Below are positions 26,747 to 35,191 of a DNA stretch of 64,000 bases, piece after piece. Positions within the stretch are counted from its first letter, which is position 1. Each line of letters begins with the position of its first letter. Source of the DNA: Fibrobacter succinogenes (lineage in GTDB: Bacteria; Fibrobacterota; Fibrobacteria; Fibrobacterales; Fibrobacteraceae); NCBI GenBank assembly GCA_902800345.1, contig CADCDO010000020.1, forward strand, positions 1-64,000. The letters are read 5' to 3'. Below the pieces are notes generated by a model. The model did no database searches, was not told the origin of the DNA, and saw only the letters and a list, made by a program, of their open reading frames with translations. Position numbers and translations under genes: made by a program.

Positions 26747-27457
26747 ATGAATAAGTTTTCTTTTTGTGCTTTTTTATGTACGGCATGTTTTCTTATTGCC
26801 TGCGGTGACGGATTATCGAAAGATAAATCTTCTTCCGGTGTAATTCCTAAATCTAACTCATCGGACAAAATTGTTGCATCTTCATCCGCCTCGGTCTCTA
26901 GTATTGCTCAAAAAACTGTTGACCCGTTAACGGTGACTAGAGGTTCCATGACAGACTCCCGCGACGGTCAAACCTACAAAACAGTCACCATCGGTTCCCA
27001 AACGTGGATGGCAAAAAACCTGAACTACGAAGCAGCGAAAAGCCGCTGTTTCAAAGATAAAGCGTCTAATTGCACCAAATACGGTCGCCTATACTCGTGG
27101 GCCACAGCGAAAACGGCTTGCCCTAGCGGATGGCACTTGCCAACAAAAGCGGAGTTTGAAACGTTGTTCACTGCTGTCGGGGGGCAATCAACCGTGGGAA
27201 CAAAACTCAAATCAAAAAGCGGATGGCGTGAAAGCGGCAACGGTTCTGATGATTACTCGTTTTCTGCGTTGTCTGTTGGTTACAGTAACTTCAAGGACTA
27301 TAACTACAACGAGAGCTTCTTCGCGTTCTTCTGGAGTTCTACAGAGAACGATGACGATAATGCGTACTACATGAAGTTGTTCCACGACTATGATAGTGCG
27401 TTCTTGTACCACGACGATAAGAACGCCTTTAAGTCAGTCCGTTGCGTCAAAGACTGA
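26747..27457 (+). CDS. FISUMP-domain lipoprotein, 236 aa
   Basis: Member of the Fibrobacter succinogenes major paralogous domain family, a lineage-specific surface family of unknown role. The signal peptide ends in a lipobox (MNKFSFCAFLCTACFLIAC). A serine-rich linker (about 25-75) leads to the FISUMP domain beginning MTDSRDGQTYKTVTIGSQTWMAKNLNY, with GRLYSWATAKTACPSGWHLPTKAEFETL in the middle, FFWSSTE and the closing VRCVKD. Cysteine spacing suggests disulfides. The start at 26747 was chosen for the lipobox; no strong ribosome-binding site is seen. It sits between the terminator array and another repeat unit, so it should be a single-gene transcript. It is highly similar to the protein at 28160. 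Confidence 0.88.
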   Translation: MNKFSFCAFLCTACFLIACGDGLSKDKSSSGVIPKSNSSDKIVASSSASVSSIAQKTVDPLTVTRGSMTDSRDGQTYKTVTIGSQTWMAKNLNYEAAKSRCFKDKASNCTKYGRLYSWATAKTACPSGWHLPTKAEFETLFTAVGGQSTVGTKLKSKSGWRESGNGSDDYSFSALSVGYSNFKDYNYNESFFAFFWSSTENDDDNAYYMKLFHDYDSAFLYHDDKNAFKSVRCVKD

Positions 27458-27458
27458 T

Positions 27459-27568
27459 AAGGCGAGTGAAGCGCGAACGCTTGCGTTCGCATTTTCGAGC
27501 CTAGAATTTCGCGCTTGCGCAAATTTCTGTTTTTTAAGCTTCCGCAATATTGTTTGCGGAGTTTTTTT
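27459..27568 (+). repeat. Fifth repeat unit with terminator
   Basis: Starts two bases after the FISUMP stop: GGCGAGTGAAGCGCGAACGC unit, CCTAGAATTTCGCGCTTGCGC, then hairpin CTTCCGCAA/TTTGCGGAG with seven T (27538-27568). It has the same order of parts as the region ending at 26460. Confidence 0.8.
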
Positions 27569-27580
27569 ATATTAATTCTC

Positions 27581-28057
27581 ATGAAAATTATTTTGTTGTG
27601 TGTTGCGTTGTTGATTATGCCTTGCTTGGCGGATGAACCGGCTTTGGTTACGTCTGTTGATTCGGTTGCGTATTACCAGAAAATGTATGAGTACAACTTG
27701 GAGAAATATCATACCGATGTTTTTGTGAAAGATGTGATGTTCTGGACATATATTGGTGGCATGATTGCGTCTGGTTGTATCTCTGTGCCTGTGGCTTTGG
27801 GGACTGGAGTTCGCGGTGGAGATCTTTCGACTATGGAAAAGGTAGGGGTGATTGTTCCTCTAGCTATTATGGGAACGGCTGGGATTGGATATATAACCTT
27901 TGAAATTGCGACGTTAGTTCGCCGCAGTAAATATGAGAAATACTACAAAAAATGGGAGAATTCTAAAAAATCGAGCAAGTCCATGCAAGTTGGTGTCGCT
28001 CCCTTGCTGGATCCTTTGGATGGGCGTTACGGCGCGGCCTTGGCGCTTACTTTTTAG
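27581..28057 (+). CDS. Small membrane protein, 158 aa, unknown
   Basis: Not recognised. Signal peptide MKIILLCVALLIMPCLA, then a short soluble part and two hydrophobic segments (VMFWTYIGGMIASGCISVPVAL and VGVIVPLAIMGTAGIGYITFEI) separated by a GVRGGDLSTMEK loop. A Lys/Tyr-rich helix (RRSKYEKYYKKWENSKKSSKS) and a C-terminal beta-like tail follow. The ATG at 27581 was chosen over an upstream one because it follows the repeat unit and gives a signal peptide. It could be an envelope accessory of the flanking FISUMP lipoproteins, but nothing beyond position suggests that. Confidence 0.55.
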   Translation: MKIILLCVALLIMPCLADEPALVTSVDSVAYYQKMYEYNLEKYHTDVFVKDVMFWTYIGGMIASGCISVPVALGTGVRGGDLSTMEKVGVIVPLAIMGTAGIGYITFEIATLVRRSKYEKYYKKWENSKKSSKSMQVGVAPLLDPLDGRYGAALALTF

Positions 28058-28159
28058 CTTTAGTTTTTGAATAAAGTTTATTTGATTATTTTTTTCTTAG
28101 ATTTTGGGATGTTGTTTGAAAAGATTGTATCTTAATGAGTACTTTTAAGGAAAAAATGT

Positions 28160-28795
28160 ATGAAATATTCTTTATTTTATTCTGCATTGCTTGCTATGTC
28201 GTTTGTGATTGTTGCTTGTGATGATGGCAATTCTTCTAGCGTCACCCAGAGCGAAGTCGAAGGGGTTCTAACAGATTCCCGCGATGGTCAGGTTTACAAA
28301 ACCGTTATTATCGGTTCTCAGACGTGGATGGCTCAGAACCTGAACTACGAAACCGCAAACAGCTATTGCTATAGTGATTCGGCTGAATATTGCTCCAAAT
28401 ATGGTCGCCTTTATACATGGGACGCTGCGAAAACTGCTTGTCCTGGCGGATGGCACTTGCCAACAAAAGCAGAATTTGAAACTTTATTCACCACCGTCGG
28501 TGGCCAATCAACAGCAGGCATAAAACTCAAATCGACAAGTGGTTGGAACGATATTGGAGGCAATGGCACAGATGATTACTCGTTTTCTGCGTTACCTGCT
28601 GGCATGAAGGACTACAAATTCGGAGGCTACAGCATGTTGAATTACAGCGCGTGCTCTTGGAGTTCTACAGAGTACAATTGGGCCGACGCATACGCCGCTT
28701 CGATAAGTAAATTAACGGAGGTCGAAGAAGACGATGCTACTCTTTTCTCAACCGAAAAGGATCATGGTTTTTCTGTTCGTTGCGTCAAAGACTAG
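28160..28795 (+). CDS. FISUMP-domain lipoprotein, 211 aa
   Basis: Lipoprotein with signal peptide and lipobox (MKYSLFYSALLAMSFVIVAC), a very short linker and one FISUMP domain (about 34-211): LTDSRDGQVYKTVIIGSQTWMAQNLNY, KYGRLYTWDAAKTACPGGWHLPTKAEFETLF, CSWSSTE and final VRCVKD. Closely related to the 236-aa protein at 26747. The linker codons (VTQSEVEGV, about 28242-28268) resemble the intergenic element GTCATCCTGAGCGAAG in base sequence, so the linker may derive from that repeat. AAGGAAAAAATGT precedes the ATG. Confidence 0.87.
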   Translation: MKYSLFYSALLAMSFVIVACDDGNSSSVTQSEVEGVLTDSRDGQVYKTVIIGSQTWMAQNLNYETANSYCYSDSAEYCSKYGRLYTWDAAKTACPGGWHLPTKAEFETLFTTVGGQSTAGIKLKSTSGWNDIGGNGTDDYSFSALPAGMKDYKFGGYSMLNYSACSWSSTEYNWADAYAASISKLTEVEEDDATLFSTEKDHGFSVRCVKD

Positions 28796-28809
28796 CAATG
28801 AGGCTAGTG

Positions 28810-28959
28810 TTACTCAATGCCCTGTTCGCCTTGCTTTGGCTCGGCGGTTTCGTCGTGTTCCTCGATTTTAGAGACTTTGGTGAACCAGTAGTCTTCGCTG
28901 TTGATGGAACTCATGTTGCCGATGAGCTGGTCGAGGTCGAGATTTGTTTTCGTTTGCCA
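28810..28959 (-). pseudogene. Possible C-terminal gene fragment, 49 codons
   Basis: The minus strand reads WQTKTNLDLDQLIGNMSSIN ... ending KQGEQGIE and a stop, with codons typical of this genome (GAC, CTC, AAC, ATC). It is cut upstream by an in-frame TAG and has no signal for a start except an internal ATG (about 28912). The codon bias inside otherwise AT-rich non-coding DNA suggests the tail of a decayed gene. A 34-codon functional gene cannot be excluded. Confidence 0.4.
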
Positions 28960-29349
28960 TGCCTAAAATATAGAGTGTTTTGAAGGCATTTTTTGAAAAA
29001 TGGTGAAATTTACGTGAAAATTCTCAATTTTGAACGATTTTTTACGTAAAATTTTAATGTTGTATGTAGTAAAAAAGCCTCTTTTGTAATTTTTTTGCCT
29101 TTCGGAGGTGATTTTTGTGCAAAGAAGGATTTTTTAACCTGTGTTTTGAACTGGTTTTTAGGCTGAAATCCCAATTTTTTGAAAAATTTGATTAATTTGT
29201 ACTAAAATTTACGTGAAAATTTCATAAATTCACTCTTTTTTCACGTAAAAAACGCCGAAAATACAAAATTTTGTTTTTCAGCGCTTGTCACGAATGTAAA
29301 TTTACAAAGTCTTTATAAATTCACAAAGTCTTTAGCGAAAGGAGCTTTT
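28960..29349 (+). promoter_or_regulatory. AT-rich control region with paired ACGT motifs
   Basis: AAATTTACGTGAAAATT occurs at 29006-29022 and 29205-29221. Each copy is followed by an inverse-oriented partner (TTTTTTACGTAAAA near 29044 and TTTTTTCACGTAAAA near 29243). In both pairs the ACGT cores are exactly 32 bp apart. Next to the gene an 18-bp direct repeat, AAATTTACAAAGTCTTTA (29298-29315) and AAATTCACAAAGTCTTTA (29317-29334), has 19-bp spacing. AAAGGAGC is the ribosome-binding site. Confidence 0.6.
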
Positions 29350-29697
29350 ATGTCGATAGCTGAAATTTCAAAGAAGTTCCATGCGGATAAGCGAGGCAAC
29401 TGCGCCATGGCTGTGGCTTATGGTTACGCCCGTGCAACGGGCAAGTCCGAAGAAGAGGCCGTGAAGGCTGCCGAAATGTTCCGTGCGTTTGGTGGAGGCA
29501 AGGCTCCGGACGGCTTGTGCGGTGCGCTCTATGCTGCAAAGATGATGCAGCCGGACCATGCCGAATCGATTGAGGAATTCTTTAAGCGCGGGGCGCAAAA
29601 CTGCACCAAGTGCCAGGAAATCCGCCCGAACAAGGTCATTCCATGCAACCGCTGCGTTGAACTCGCTGGCGAAGCGCTGGACTTTTTGGAGAAATAG
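29350..29697 (+). CDS. C_GCAxxG_C_C family redox protein, 115 aa
   Basis: Small cysteine-rich protein of the C_GCAxxG_C_C family, considered redox-active and often found with metal or iron-sulfur related genes. Visible marks: RGNCAMAVAYGYA near residue 17, GLCGALYAAKMM near 57, and a C-terminal NCTKCQEI ... IPCNRCVELAGEAL with two CxxC pairs. No signal peptide, so cytoplasmic. AAAGGAGC lies seven bases ahead of the ATG. It appears to be a single-gene unit behind the repeated ACGT motifs, suggesting tight regulation. The biochemical partner is unknown. Confidence 0.8.
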   Translation: MSIAEISKKFHADKRGNCAMAVAYGYARATGKSEEEAVKAAEMFRAFGGGKAPDGLCGALYAAKMMQPDHAESIEEFFKRGAQNCTKCQEIRPNKVIPCNRCVELAGEALDFLEK

Positions 29698-29967
29698 AGT
29701 TTAGAAAAAGGTATTAGATGACAGGTGTTTGGGTTTAGGATTTATAATCGCGGTAACGCCGCTAGATAATTAGGAATTTGGATTTCGGAATGATGAATTT
29801 CATTAAAGTATAATTCCTACTTCCTAACTCCGAATGGAATGTAGTTTCTAATCCCTATAGCCTACACCTATCTAAGTTCTACAAGCGAAGCGTCTAAGCT
29901 CTATCGGCTAAATAGAAGTAACTGGATGCTTCGGGTTCCCTCAGCATGACGAGGATGAAAGCTCCGT
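29698..29967. repeat. Degenerate intergenic repeats, no gene
   Basis: Composed of TTAGGATTTATAATCG, TAATTCCTACTTCCTAACTCC, CTAAGTTCTACAAGCGAAGCG and CTGGATGCTTCGGGTTCCCTCAGCATGACG units, all from the intergenic families seen elsewhere in the window. The final CCAACTTCCAACTTCC part is read into the next gene's C-terminus. Confidence 0.55.
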
Positions 29968-30702
29968 CTATTGCCCACTTCCAACTTCCAACTTCCTACC
30001 GTCTACTAACCTCACATTCAGCAGGTCTTCTTCCCAAGCTTCTTTTTGCTTGCGGAGCTTTTCGAGGGCCTTGTCATCGGCGGTGCTTTCGTCGCGGGCT
30101 TGCATGAGCCTTTTGTAGCTTTCGAAAAGATCGCTTGCGTGCGGATAGTCCTGCGCAAGTCCCGACAGCGCGTTTAAAATGGCATCGTCGGAATACAGGC
30201 GGGCGATTCCTTCAAGCGAACGTTCGATGTACTTTTGAGTCTCGTGTTCGCGCTTGAACGTTTCCGCTTCTTCAAATTCGAGGGGGATGATTTTGTCCAT
30301 CCATTCGGTTTCAGCGGTGTAGAGCTCGTTGTCCTCGGCAATAGCGTCCTTGTGCTTGATGATTTCCAACTGCGACTTGAGGAACGGACGGTAGCTTTCG
30401 ACATCGATTTTCAGCGATGTGCGCTCGGCAAATTCCGCTAAATTTCGGAGATTTGCCTCGGAGGGGTTGTTCAGGAGGCATTCTTTGAGGACTGCTAGCT
30501 GATCTTTGGGGGGGAGGCGCTTGAACGATTCCGATCGGGTGCTGTTGGCGCGAATTCTCAAGCGTAGAATACGCAACAGCAAAAGCATCATGAGGGCGAA
30601 AAATAAAATGGACCAATTCACGGGCCAAAAATAGCTAATCCCTCGAAAAAGAACTCGAAATTTCAATGAATATACTGAAAAAATGGGTGAAAACCACTGC
30701 AT
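29968..30702 (-). CDS. Membrane-anchored helical protein, 244 aa or less, unknown
   Basis: Not recognised. One N-terminal membrane segment (NWSILFFALMMLLLLRILRLRI) is followed by a long soluble helical region rich in Glu, Lys and Leu, possibly tetratricopeptide-like (LKECLLNNPSEANLRNLAEFAERT). The soluble part should be cytoplasmic by the positive-inside rule. The start is uncertain: ATG at 30702, or GTG near 30621 just before the membrane segment. The last twelve residues (VDGRKLEVGSGQ) and the stop come from the intergenic repeat GTAGGAAGTTGGAAGTTGG, so the C-terminus is probably acquired. It is divergent from the fibro-slime gene. Confidence 0.55.
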   Translation of the reverse strand: MQWFSPIFSVYSLKFRVLFRGISYFWPVNWSILFFALMMLLLLRILRLRIRANSTRSESFKRLPPKDQLAVLKECLLNNPSEANLRNLAEFAERTSLKIDVESYRPFLKSQLEIIKHKDAIAEDNELYTAETEWMDKIIPLEFEEAETFKREHETQKYIERSLEGIARLYSDDAILNALSGLAQDYPHASDLFESYKRLMQARDESTADDKALEKLRKQKEAWEEDLLNVRLVDGRKLEVGSGQ

Positions 30703-30823
30703 AATCTCAAGAAAAACTGTTTTTACATATATTTTGCAATATTACGAGACCCCATTTAGATTTAATTGGTTTATATTTAGGTGGAATTGTTGTAACCTAT
30801 CCATAGGTGGAGATTGGAATATT

Positions 30824-33559
30824 ATGAAATTAAATAAATGGATAACCCTTGGTGCCTTGTTTGGTTGCGCTGTAGCCGGGTTTGCTCAAACAAAGACTCA
30901 AGATGTCCGTACGTTGGATATTGTCATTCGCGATTTCCAGCCTAATCATCCTGACTTTGAGAACTTCTCGGAAGAATCCGTTAGTCACTTGGATGAAATT
31001 TATAATTACGTGACGAAAACAGGTGCTGCCATGAATTTATATGGCTACGATGTGAATTGGTACTTGAATTCGGCGGTATATCACAATTCTTGTGGCAATG
31101 GGAACACGATTGGCTTGGGTTATGGAGCCAAGATTGGTACTGACGGTCTCCCGATGACGCCAAATGATGCATTGTATGGTTATTTGCAGACCATATCTAC
31201 TTCGAAGGATGTCTTGAAATACGGCGAATGCTCCCAGAAATCGGCTCAAGGATGGACTCAGCGCGGCTATGAGAATTCCCTAGATGGAGTGAGCGGATTC
31301 AAGTGCCCGCAGGGTAAAACCGAATGGTCGAACGAAGTTATTTACACTCCTGGCATGGTGTATCCTTTCTTGAGTTTCCCCGGATTGGAGGATTCCATAT
31401 TTCAGGGGAAAAAATTCGATATGCTCAAAGGTGTGGTTATTACAAAACGTAAAGAAAGCTGTGATAACCAGAATTTTGTACAATGGTATGCGGATGTTCC
31501 CGGTGTGAACAAACGCATCAATACGACAATGGATATTCCGAAAGATCCAAATTCCAAGTATTACATTTACGATTATAACTACAACAACGGCGGCTACTCT
31601 CCGCTTGACAGTATCGACCCCTACACCAGAAAATGGGTGACGAACAAGCCCTGTAATCCGAAAATTCAAGAAGGTGCGAAGGTGTGTGACCAGTATCTAC
31701 CGCAGACTTTGTCTATTTTCTGCCCTCCGTATGGTTATGCATATGCCAAAAACCAAGCGGACTTTATGGGACAAAATACGGCTAAGCTTTGTGAGGACTG
31801 GCTGAATCAGGGTGGCCCGCGTGCTATAAATTCCGATGGGATGGGTAATAGTGCTGCCTATGTTGCCGCTGCGATGAATGGTGATCTCGGTCTGCAGCAT
31901 CTCCGCAATTACGCCTTTACCATGATGGGTTACGCTAGTTTCAAGTATAAGTATTCAAATCAGTTTAACGCTGCGGGACAGCTCGATCCTGAAGTGTTCG
32001 AATTTGCTGGTGACGATGACATGTGGATCTTTGTGGATGGTGTGCTTGTCGTGGATTTGGGTGGAACTCATTTGTCCACTCCGGGTAAGGTTAACATCCA
32101 AACTTTGGCTGTTAATAATCATGGTTGCCATCTTGGTGAACCGCTTGCTGGGTATGACAACTGTGTTGGAGCTTCCGATGCAACAGGTTGGGCAGACGAT
32201 ACGTGGCATCATTTGCACTTCTTCTATGCAGACCGCCAGTCTGACGGTTCCAACATCTACATCCGCACGTCCCTAGCCGAACTTGCTCCGTCCCGCTTTG
32301 GACAGCCTTCGATTAGCGAAGTTGTGGTGAAGGTCAATGAAGAAGGTGAGGCGAACAACAGCATGTACATGAACGTACCGCTGGCGGATTCGAGCGTTGC
32401 CAAAATCGTAAATCCCAACGTGCCTTCGATGGTCGTGCTGCGTGAAGTTACTGTCAACGGTGTGAAACAGACTGTGGTCTATGGTTTCTATGTTGAGTCT
32501 CTGGAAGGTCCTATTGACAAGGGTGCTTCGGGCCAAATGTACCAGTTTAAGGGCGTTGTCAAGGATGGTGCCGGAAATGTTGTCGATGGTGGACTTTTGG
32601 GTGGTGACCGTCTAGCCTTTAATGTGCCATGGAGCCAAGGTCTTCAAGACGATGGTAATGGCCATAACTATACAGATCTGGAATGGACTCAGTTGATGGC
32701 TTGGTCCAAACTGGTTAATTTCCATGTCGCGTCGAACAATGGTAAGCAAGTGGAAGGCTTTGACGAACGTGACAAGTGGGGTAAGATTTCTTATACGGCA
32801 GTGGCTAAGGTGGAAGTCGTGGCCGATGACCCGGCTTATGACCGTCCTGACTTTAGTGAGCAAGCCCAAAAGCTTACCGATTTGGCAGGTAGCGGGACGC
32901 TCCCGACAGACATGACTGCAGATCTCGTGTTGACTCCGATTCCTGCGATTCCTAACGTTGACCCGCTCAAGTACGCCAAGGATAGTGCAGAAACGATGAT
33001 GAAGTCCGGCGTTCTTAATAATACTGTTGTTGGAAACGGTGTCGTTTATGGTGCCGGTCAGTCAACGAATTCGACGCTTTGCTATAACGATGGCAAGGAC
33101 AAAGCTCATGGTGGAAAGAGCAATGAATCTTGCACGCAATGGTCTTTCCCGACGACTCAGCCGTTCCATGTGAACATCCGTGTGTTTGACCATCTCGGTC
33201 ATTTCGTGAACCAGTACAGCAAACGTTTGACGGGTGACGATTTCAAGAGCGCTTTGGCTGGCCAACGTTCGGGCTCTGCACCTGTTGGTGTTCCGACATC
33301 GGGATGCGATACGCTTCCGTTGTATGGTCCGACGGGAGCTATGCTTGCGACTATCAAGATGTATCCGGTGACGGAAAAGGGCCGTCTGCTTGCGACGGGT
33401 CCGTACATCTACCAGATGACGGTGGTTAAGGAAGCGTTTACCTATTGCTATGAAAGTAGCGGTAACAGCCCGACAATCATGTCGATGCCGTTCCAGCGTA
33501 CTACAGAAACAATCAGGCGCGGTTATCGCAGAACGCTGAGCGCACAACAAGGAAATTAA
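30824..33559 (+). CDS. Fibro-slime domain protein, 911 aa
   Basis: Secreted surface protein of the fibro-slime family, which in F. succinogenes includes outer-membrane proteins implicated in adhesion to cellulose. The ATG at 30824 gives signal peptide MKLNKWITLGALFGCAVAGFA; the longer frame upstream has none. The mature protein starts with RTLDIVIRDFQPNHPDFENF, the fibro-slime hallmark. Around residues 390-490 lies the PA14-like core (FEFAGDDDMWIFVDGVLVVDLGGTH, WHHLHFFYADRQ). The C-terminal half is beta-rich and ends with basic FQRTTETIRRGYRRTLSAQQGN. There are many cysteines. It is monocistronic, with a strong terminator. Adhesion is inferred from the family. Confidence 0.9.
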   Translation: MKLNKWITLGALFGCAVAGFAQTKTQDVRTLDIVIRDFQPNHPDFENFSEESVSHLDEIYNYVTKTGAAMNLYGYDVNWYLNSAVYHNSCGNGNTIGLGYGAKIGTDGLPMTPNDALYGYLQTISTSKDVLKYGECSQKSAQGWTQRGYENSLDGVSGFKCPQGKTEWSNEVIYTPGMVYPFLSFPGLEDSIFQGKKFDMLKGVVITKRKESCDNQNFVQWYADVPGVNKRINTTMDIPKDPNSKYYIYDYNYNNGGYSPLDSIDPYTRKWVTNKPCNPKIQEGAKVCDQYLPQTLSIFCPPYGYAYAKNQADFMGQNTAKLCEDWLNQGGPRAINSDGMGNSAAYVAAAMNGDLGLQHLRNYAFTMMGYASFKYKYSNQFNAAGQLDPEVFEFAGDDDMWIFVDGVLVVDLGGTHLSTPGKVNIQTLAVNNHGCHLGEPLAGYDNCVGASDATGWADDTWHHLHFFYADRQSDGSNIYIRTSLAELAPSRFGQPSISEVVVKVNEEGEANNSMYMNVPLADSSVAKIVNPNVPSMVVLREVTVNGVKQTVVYGFYVESLEGPIDKGASGQMYQFKGVVKDGAGNVVDGGLLGGDRLAFNVPWSQGLQDDGNGHNYTDLEWTQLMAWSKLVNFHVASNNGKQVEGFDERDKWGKISYTAVAKVEVVADDPAYDRPDFSEQAQKLTDLAGSGTLPTDMTADLVLTPIPAIPNVDPLKYAKDSAETMMKSGVLNNTVVGNGVVYGAGQSTNSTLCYNDGKDKAHGGKSNESCTQWSFPTTQPFHVNIRVFDHLGHFVNQYSKRLTGDDFKSALAGQRSGSAPVGVPTSGCDTLPLYGPTGAMLATIKMYPVTEKGRLLATGPYIYQMTVVKEAFTYCYESSGNSPTIMSMPFQRTTETIRRGYRRTLSAQQGN

Positions 33560-33579
33560 CTCGTAGGAGATGTTGAAGA

Positions 33580-33615
33580 GACTCCCTGTAGCGGAACGCT
33601 GCGGGGAGTTTTTTG
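33580..33615 (+). terminator. Terminator of fibro-slime gene
   Basis: ACTCCCTGTAGCG and CGCTGCGGGGAGT form a 13-bp stem (two G-U pairs) with a GAA loop, followed by six T. Confidence 0.92.
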
Positions 33616-33676
33616 TTAGGTGTTGGTAGAGCTTAGGGCTTAGTAATTTTAACCTCTACGACCTAAAACCTATAAC

Positions 33677-35191
33677 CTATTTTGCTAGCAATGCGAAGGG
33701 TTCGGCGTCGGTGATGCGGACGCGCAACATTTGCCCGGCAGGGAATGTACCCTGTAAGGCGACGGGGCGGTAGGCTATGTTGCGTGCGATGGTTGTTCCG
33801 TTGCGGTAACCCGGCTTTTCTGTGATTACGGTGCACTCGTCGCCAATCCATTTGCGGTTATTTTCGAGCGCAATTTGTTGGAACGCTTCGGCGAGAATCG
33901 CGGAACGTTCATGTTTGATGGTATCGGGGACTGCTTCTGCGGTAGATTCGAGTCGTGCGGCGACGGTACCGGGGCGTGCGACGAATCGCGTGATGTTGCA
34001 GACTGTCGGGCGTGTTTCTTTCAGGAGTTCTAGCGTTTCGTTGAAGTCCGCTGCGGTTTCGCCGGGATAGCCTACGATAAGGTCCGTGCTGAGAGTGAAT
34101 TTGTCGAAACGTTCGGTGAATGCGTGGGCGAGGGTTGCGTAGTCGCGTGCGGTGTGGCGACGGTTCATGGCTTTGAGCACGTTTTCGCTTCCGCTCTGGA
34201 CCGGAATGTGAATAAACTTGTAAATGCGTTCATCCGTAAAGCAGTCGAGCAGCGCTTCTTGATAGCCGAGAACGTGTCGCGGATTACCCATGCCGAGACG
34301 GATGCGGTATTTGCCGCTCACGTGCGAGAGAATTCTCTGCGTGAGTTCGGCGAGGTTTGTGCCGATGTCAAAACCGTAACAGGCGCAGTCCTGGCCGGTG
34401 AGCTGGATTTCGAGGCAACCGTCATCGACGAACGCTTGGACTTGATCAACGATAACGTTCGGCGCAAAGCTGTGGAGTCTGCCTTTGACGAGATGTGTGC
34501 TGCAGAAGGCGCAGGCGTCCAGACAGCCCTCTTCGATGTTCACGATGCCGATGTAGGGCGATTCGCGAAGGACGGTTCGCGGACTTTCATTGTAATTGTA
34601 AATGCTATCATCGCGGTCGAATGTGGGCGCGGGAGTCTCGTTGAGTTTACGAGACATTATGTTTCCCCTATGCGTCGCTTCGGAGATGACAGGCTTCGAA
34701 GATGACGGGGGTGGTGATATTGTCGGGCTTGTGGGGGAGTGCATCGAAAATTCGAGTTCTTTCAAACTCGTGAATTGCACCTGGGGGACTGCTCGAATAG
34801 CTTCTTCACGAAAGTCTTTAGGGGCACAGCCCGTGATATAAACGGGAACATTCGGGTATGTGCTGGCAACTTTGCGCAAGAGTTTCATTGCACCCATGTT
34901 TCCCTTGACCGTGCATACGTTCAGGTAAAATGCTTCGGGCACGGAATTTGCAACGTGTCTTGCAACATGTTCAGTAACGTCTTCTGCAACATGTTCTGTA
35001 ACGTCTTCAGCAATGTGCTCGGCATTGTTTTCTGCGATGTTCTTCGTATCAGAATTTACGTGCTCGATTAAGTTGTTCGCTCTTGGCTCAGGAAACGTAA
35101 ACGCTACTTCGGATTTTTGGGAGAGTATGCGTGCAATTTTTTCGCCTTCGCCGAAGTTCGCTGCACATCCTTGGCTTAAGACTACTATCAT
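33677..35191 (-). CDS. MiaB/MtaB-like radical SAM methylthiotransferase, 504 aa
   Basis: tRNA methylthiotransferase family (MiaB, MtaB, archaeal/CDKAL1-type), adding a methylthio group at tRNA position 37 using S-adenosylmethionine. Order: UPF0004 domain from the start (MIVVLSQGCAANFGEGEKIA, VCTVKG, YITGCAP); radical SAM core with IEEGCLDACAFCSTHLVKGR (CxxxCxxC cluster, about residue 220), IQLTGQDCACYG and DLIVGYPGET; C-terminal TRAM domain. GRL after CSTHLVKGR is closer to the MtaB/e-MtaB branch. The ATG at 35191 overlaps the SpoIID stop (ATGA). Two insertions are unusual: a tandem EHVAEDVT repeat (about 55-80) and a Pro/Ser linker (about 155-205) containing ISEATHRGNIM. Confidence 0.85.
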   Translation of the reverse strand: MIVVLSQGCAANFGEGEKIARILSQKSEVAFTFPEPRANNLIEHVNSDTKNIAENNAEHIAEDVTEHVAEDVTEHVARHVANSVPEAFYLNVCTVKGNMGAMKLLRKVASTYPNVPVYITGCAPKDFREEAIRAVPQVQFTSLKELEFSMHSPTSPTISPPPSSSKPVISEATHRGNIMSRKLNETPAPTFDRDDSIYNYNESPRTVLRESPYIGIVNIEEGCLDACAFCSTHLVKGRLHSFAPNVIVDQVQAFVDDGCLEIQLTGQDCACYGFDIGTNLAELTQRILSHVSGKYRIRLGMGNPRHVLGYQEALLDCFTDERIYKFIHIPVQSGSENVLKAMNRRHTARDYATLAHAFTERFDKFTLSTDLIVGYPGETAADFNETLELLKETRPTVCNITRFVARPGTVAARLESTAEAVPDTIKHERSAILAEAFQQIALENNRKWIGDECTVITEKPGYRNGTTIARNIAYRPVALQGTFPAGQMLRVRITDAEPFALLAK

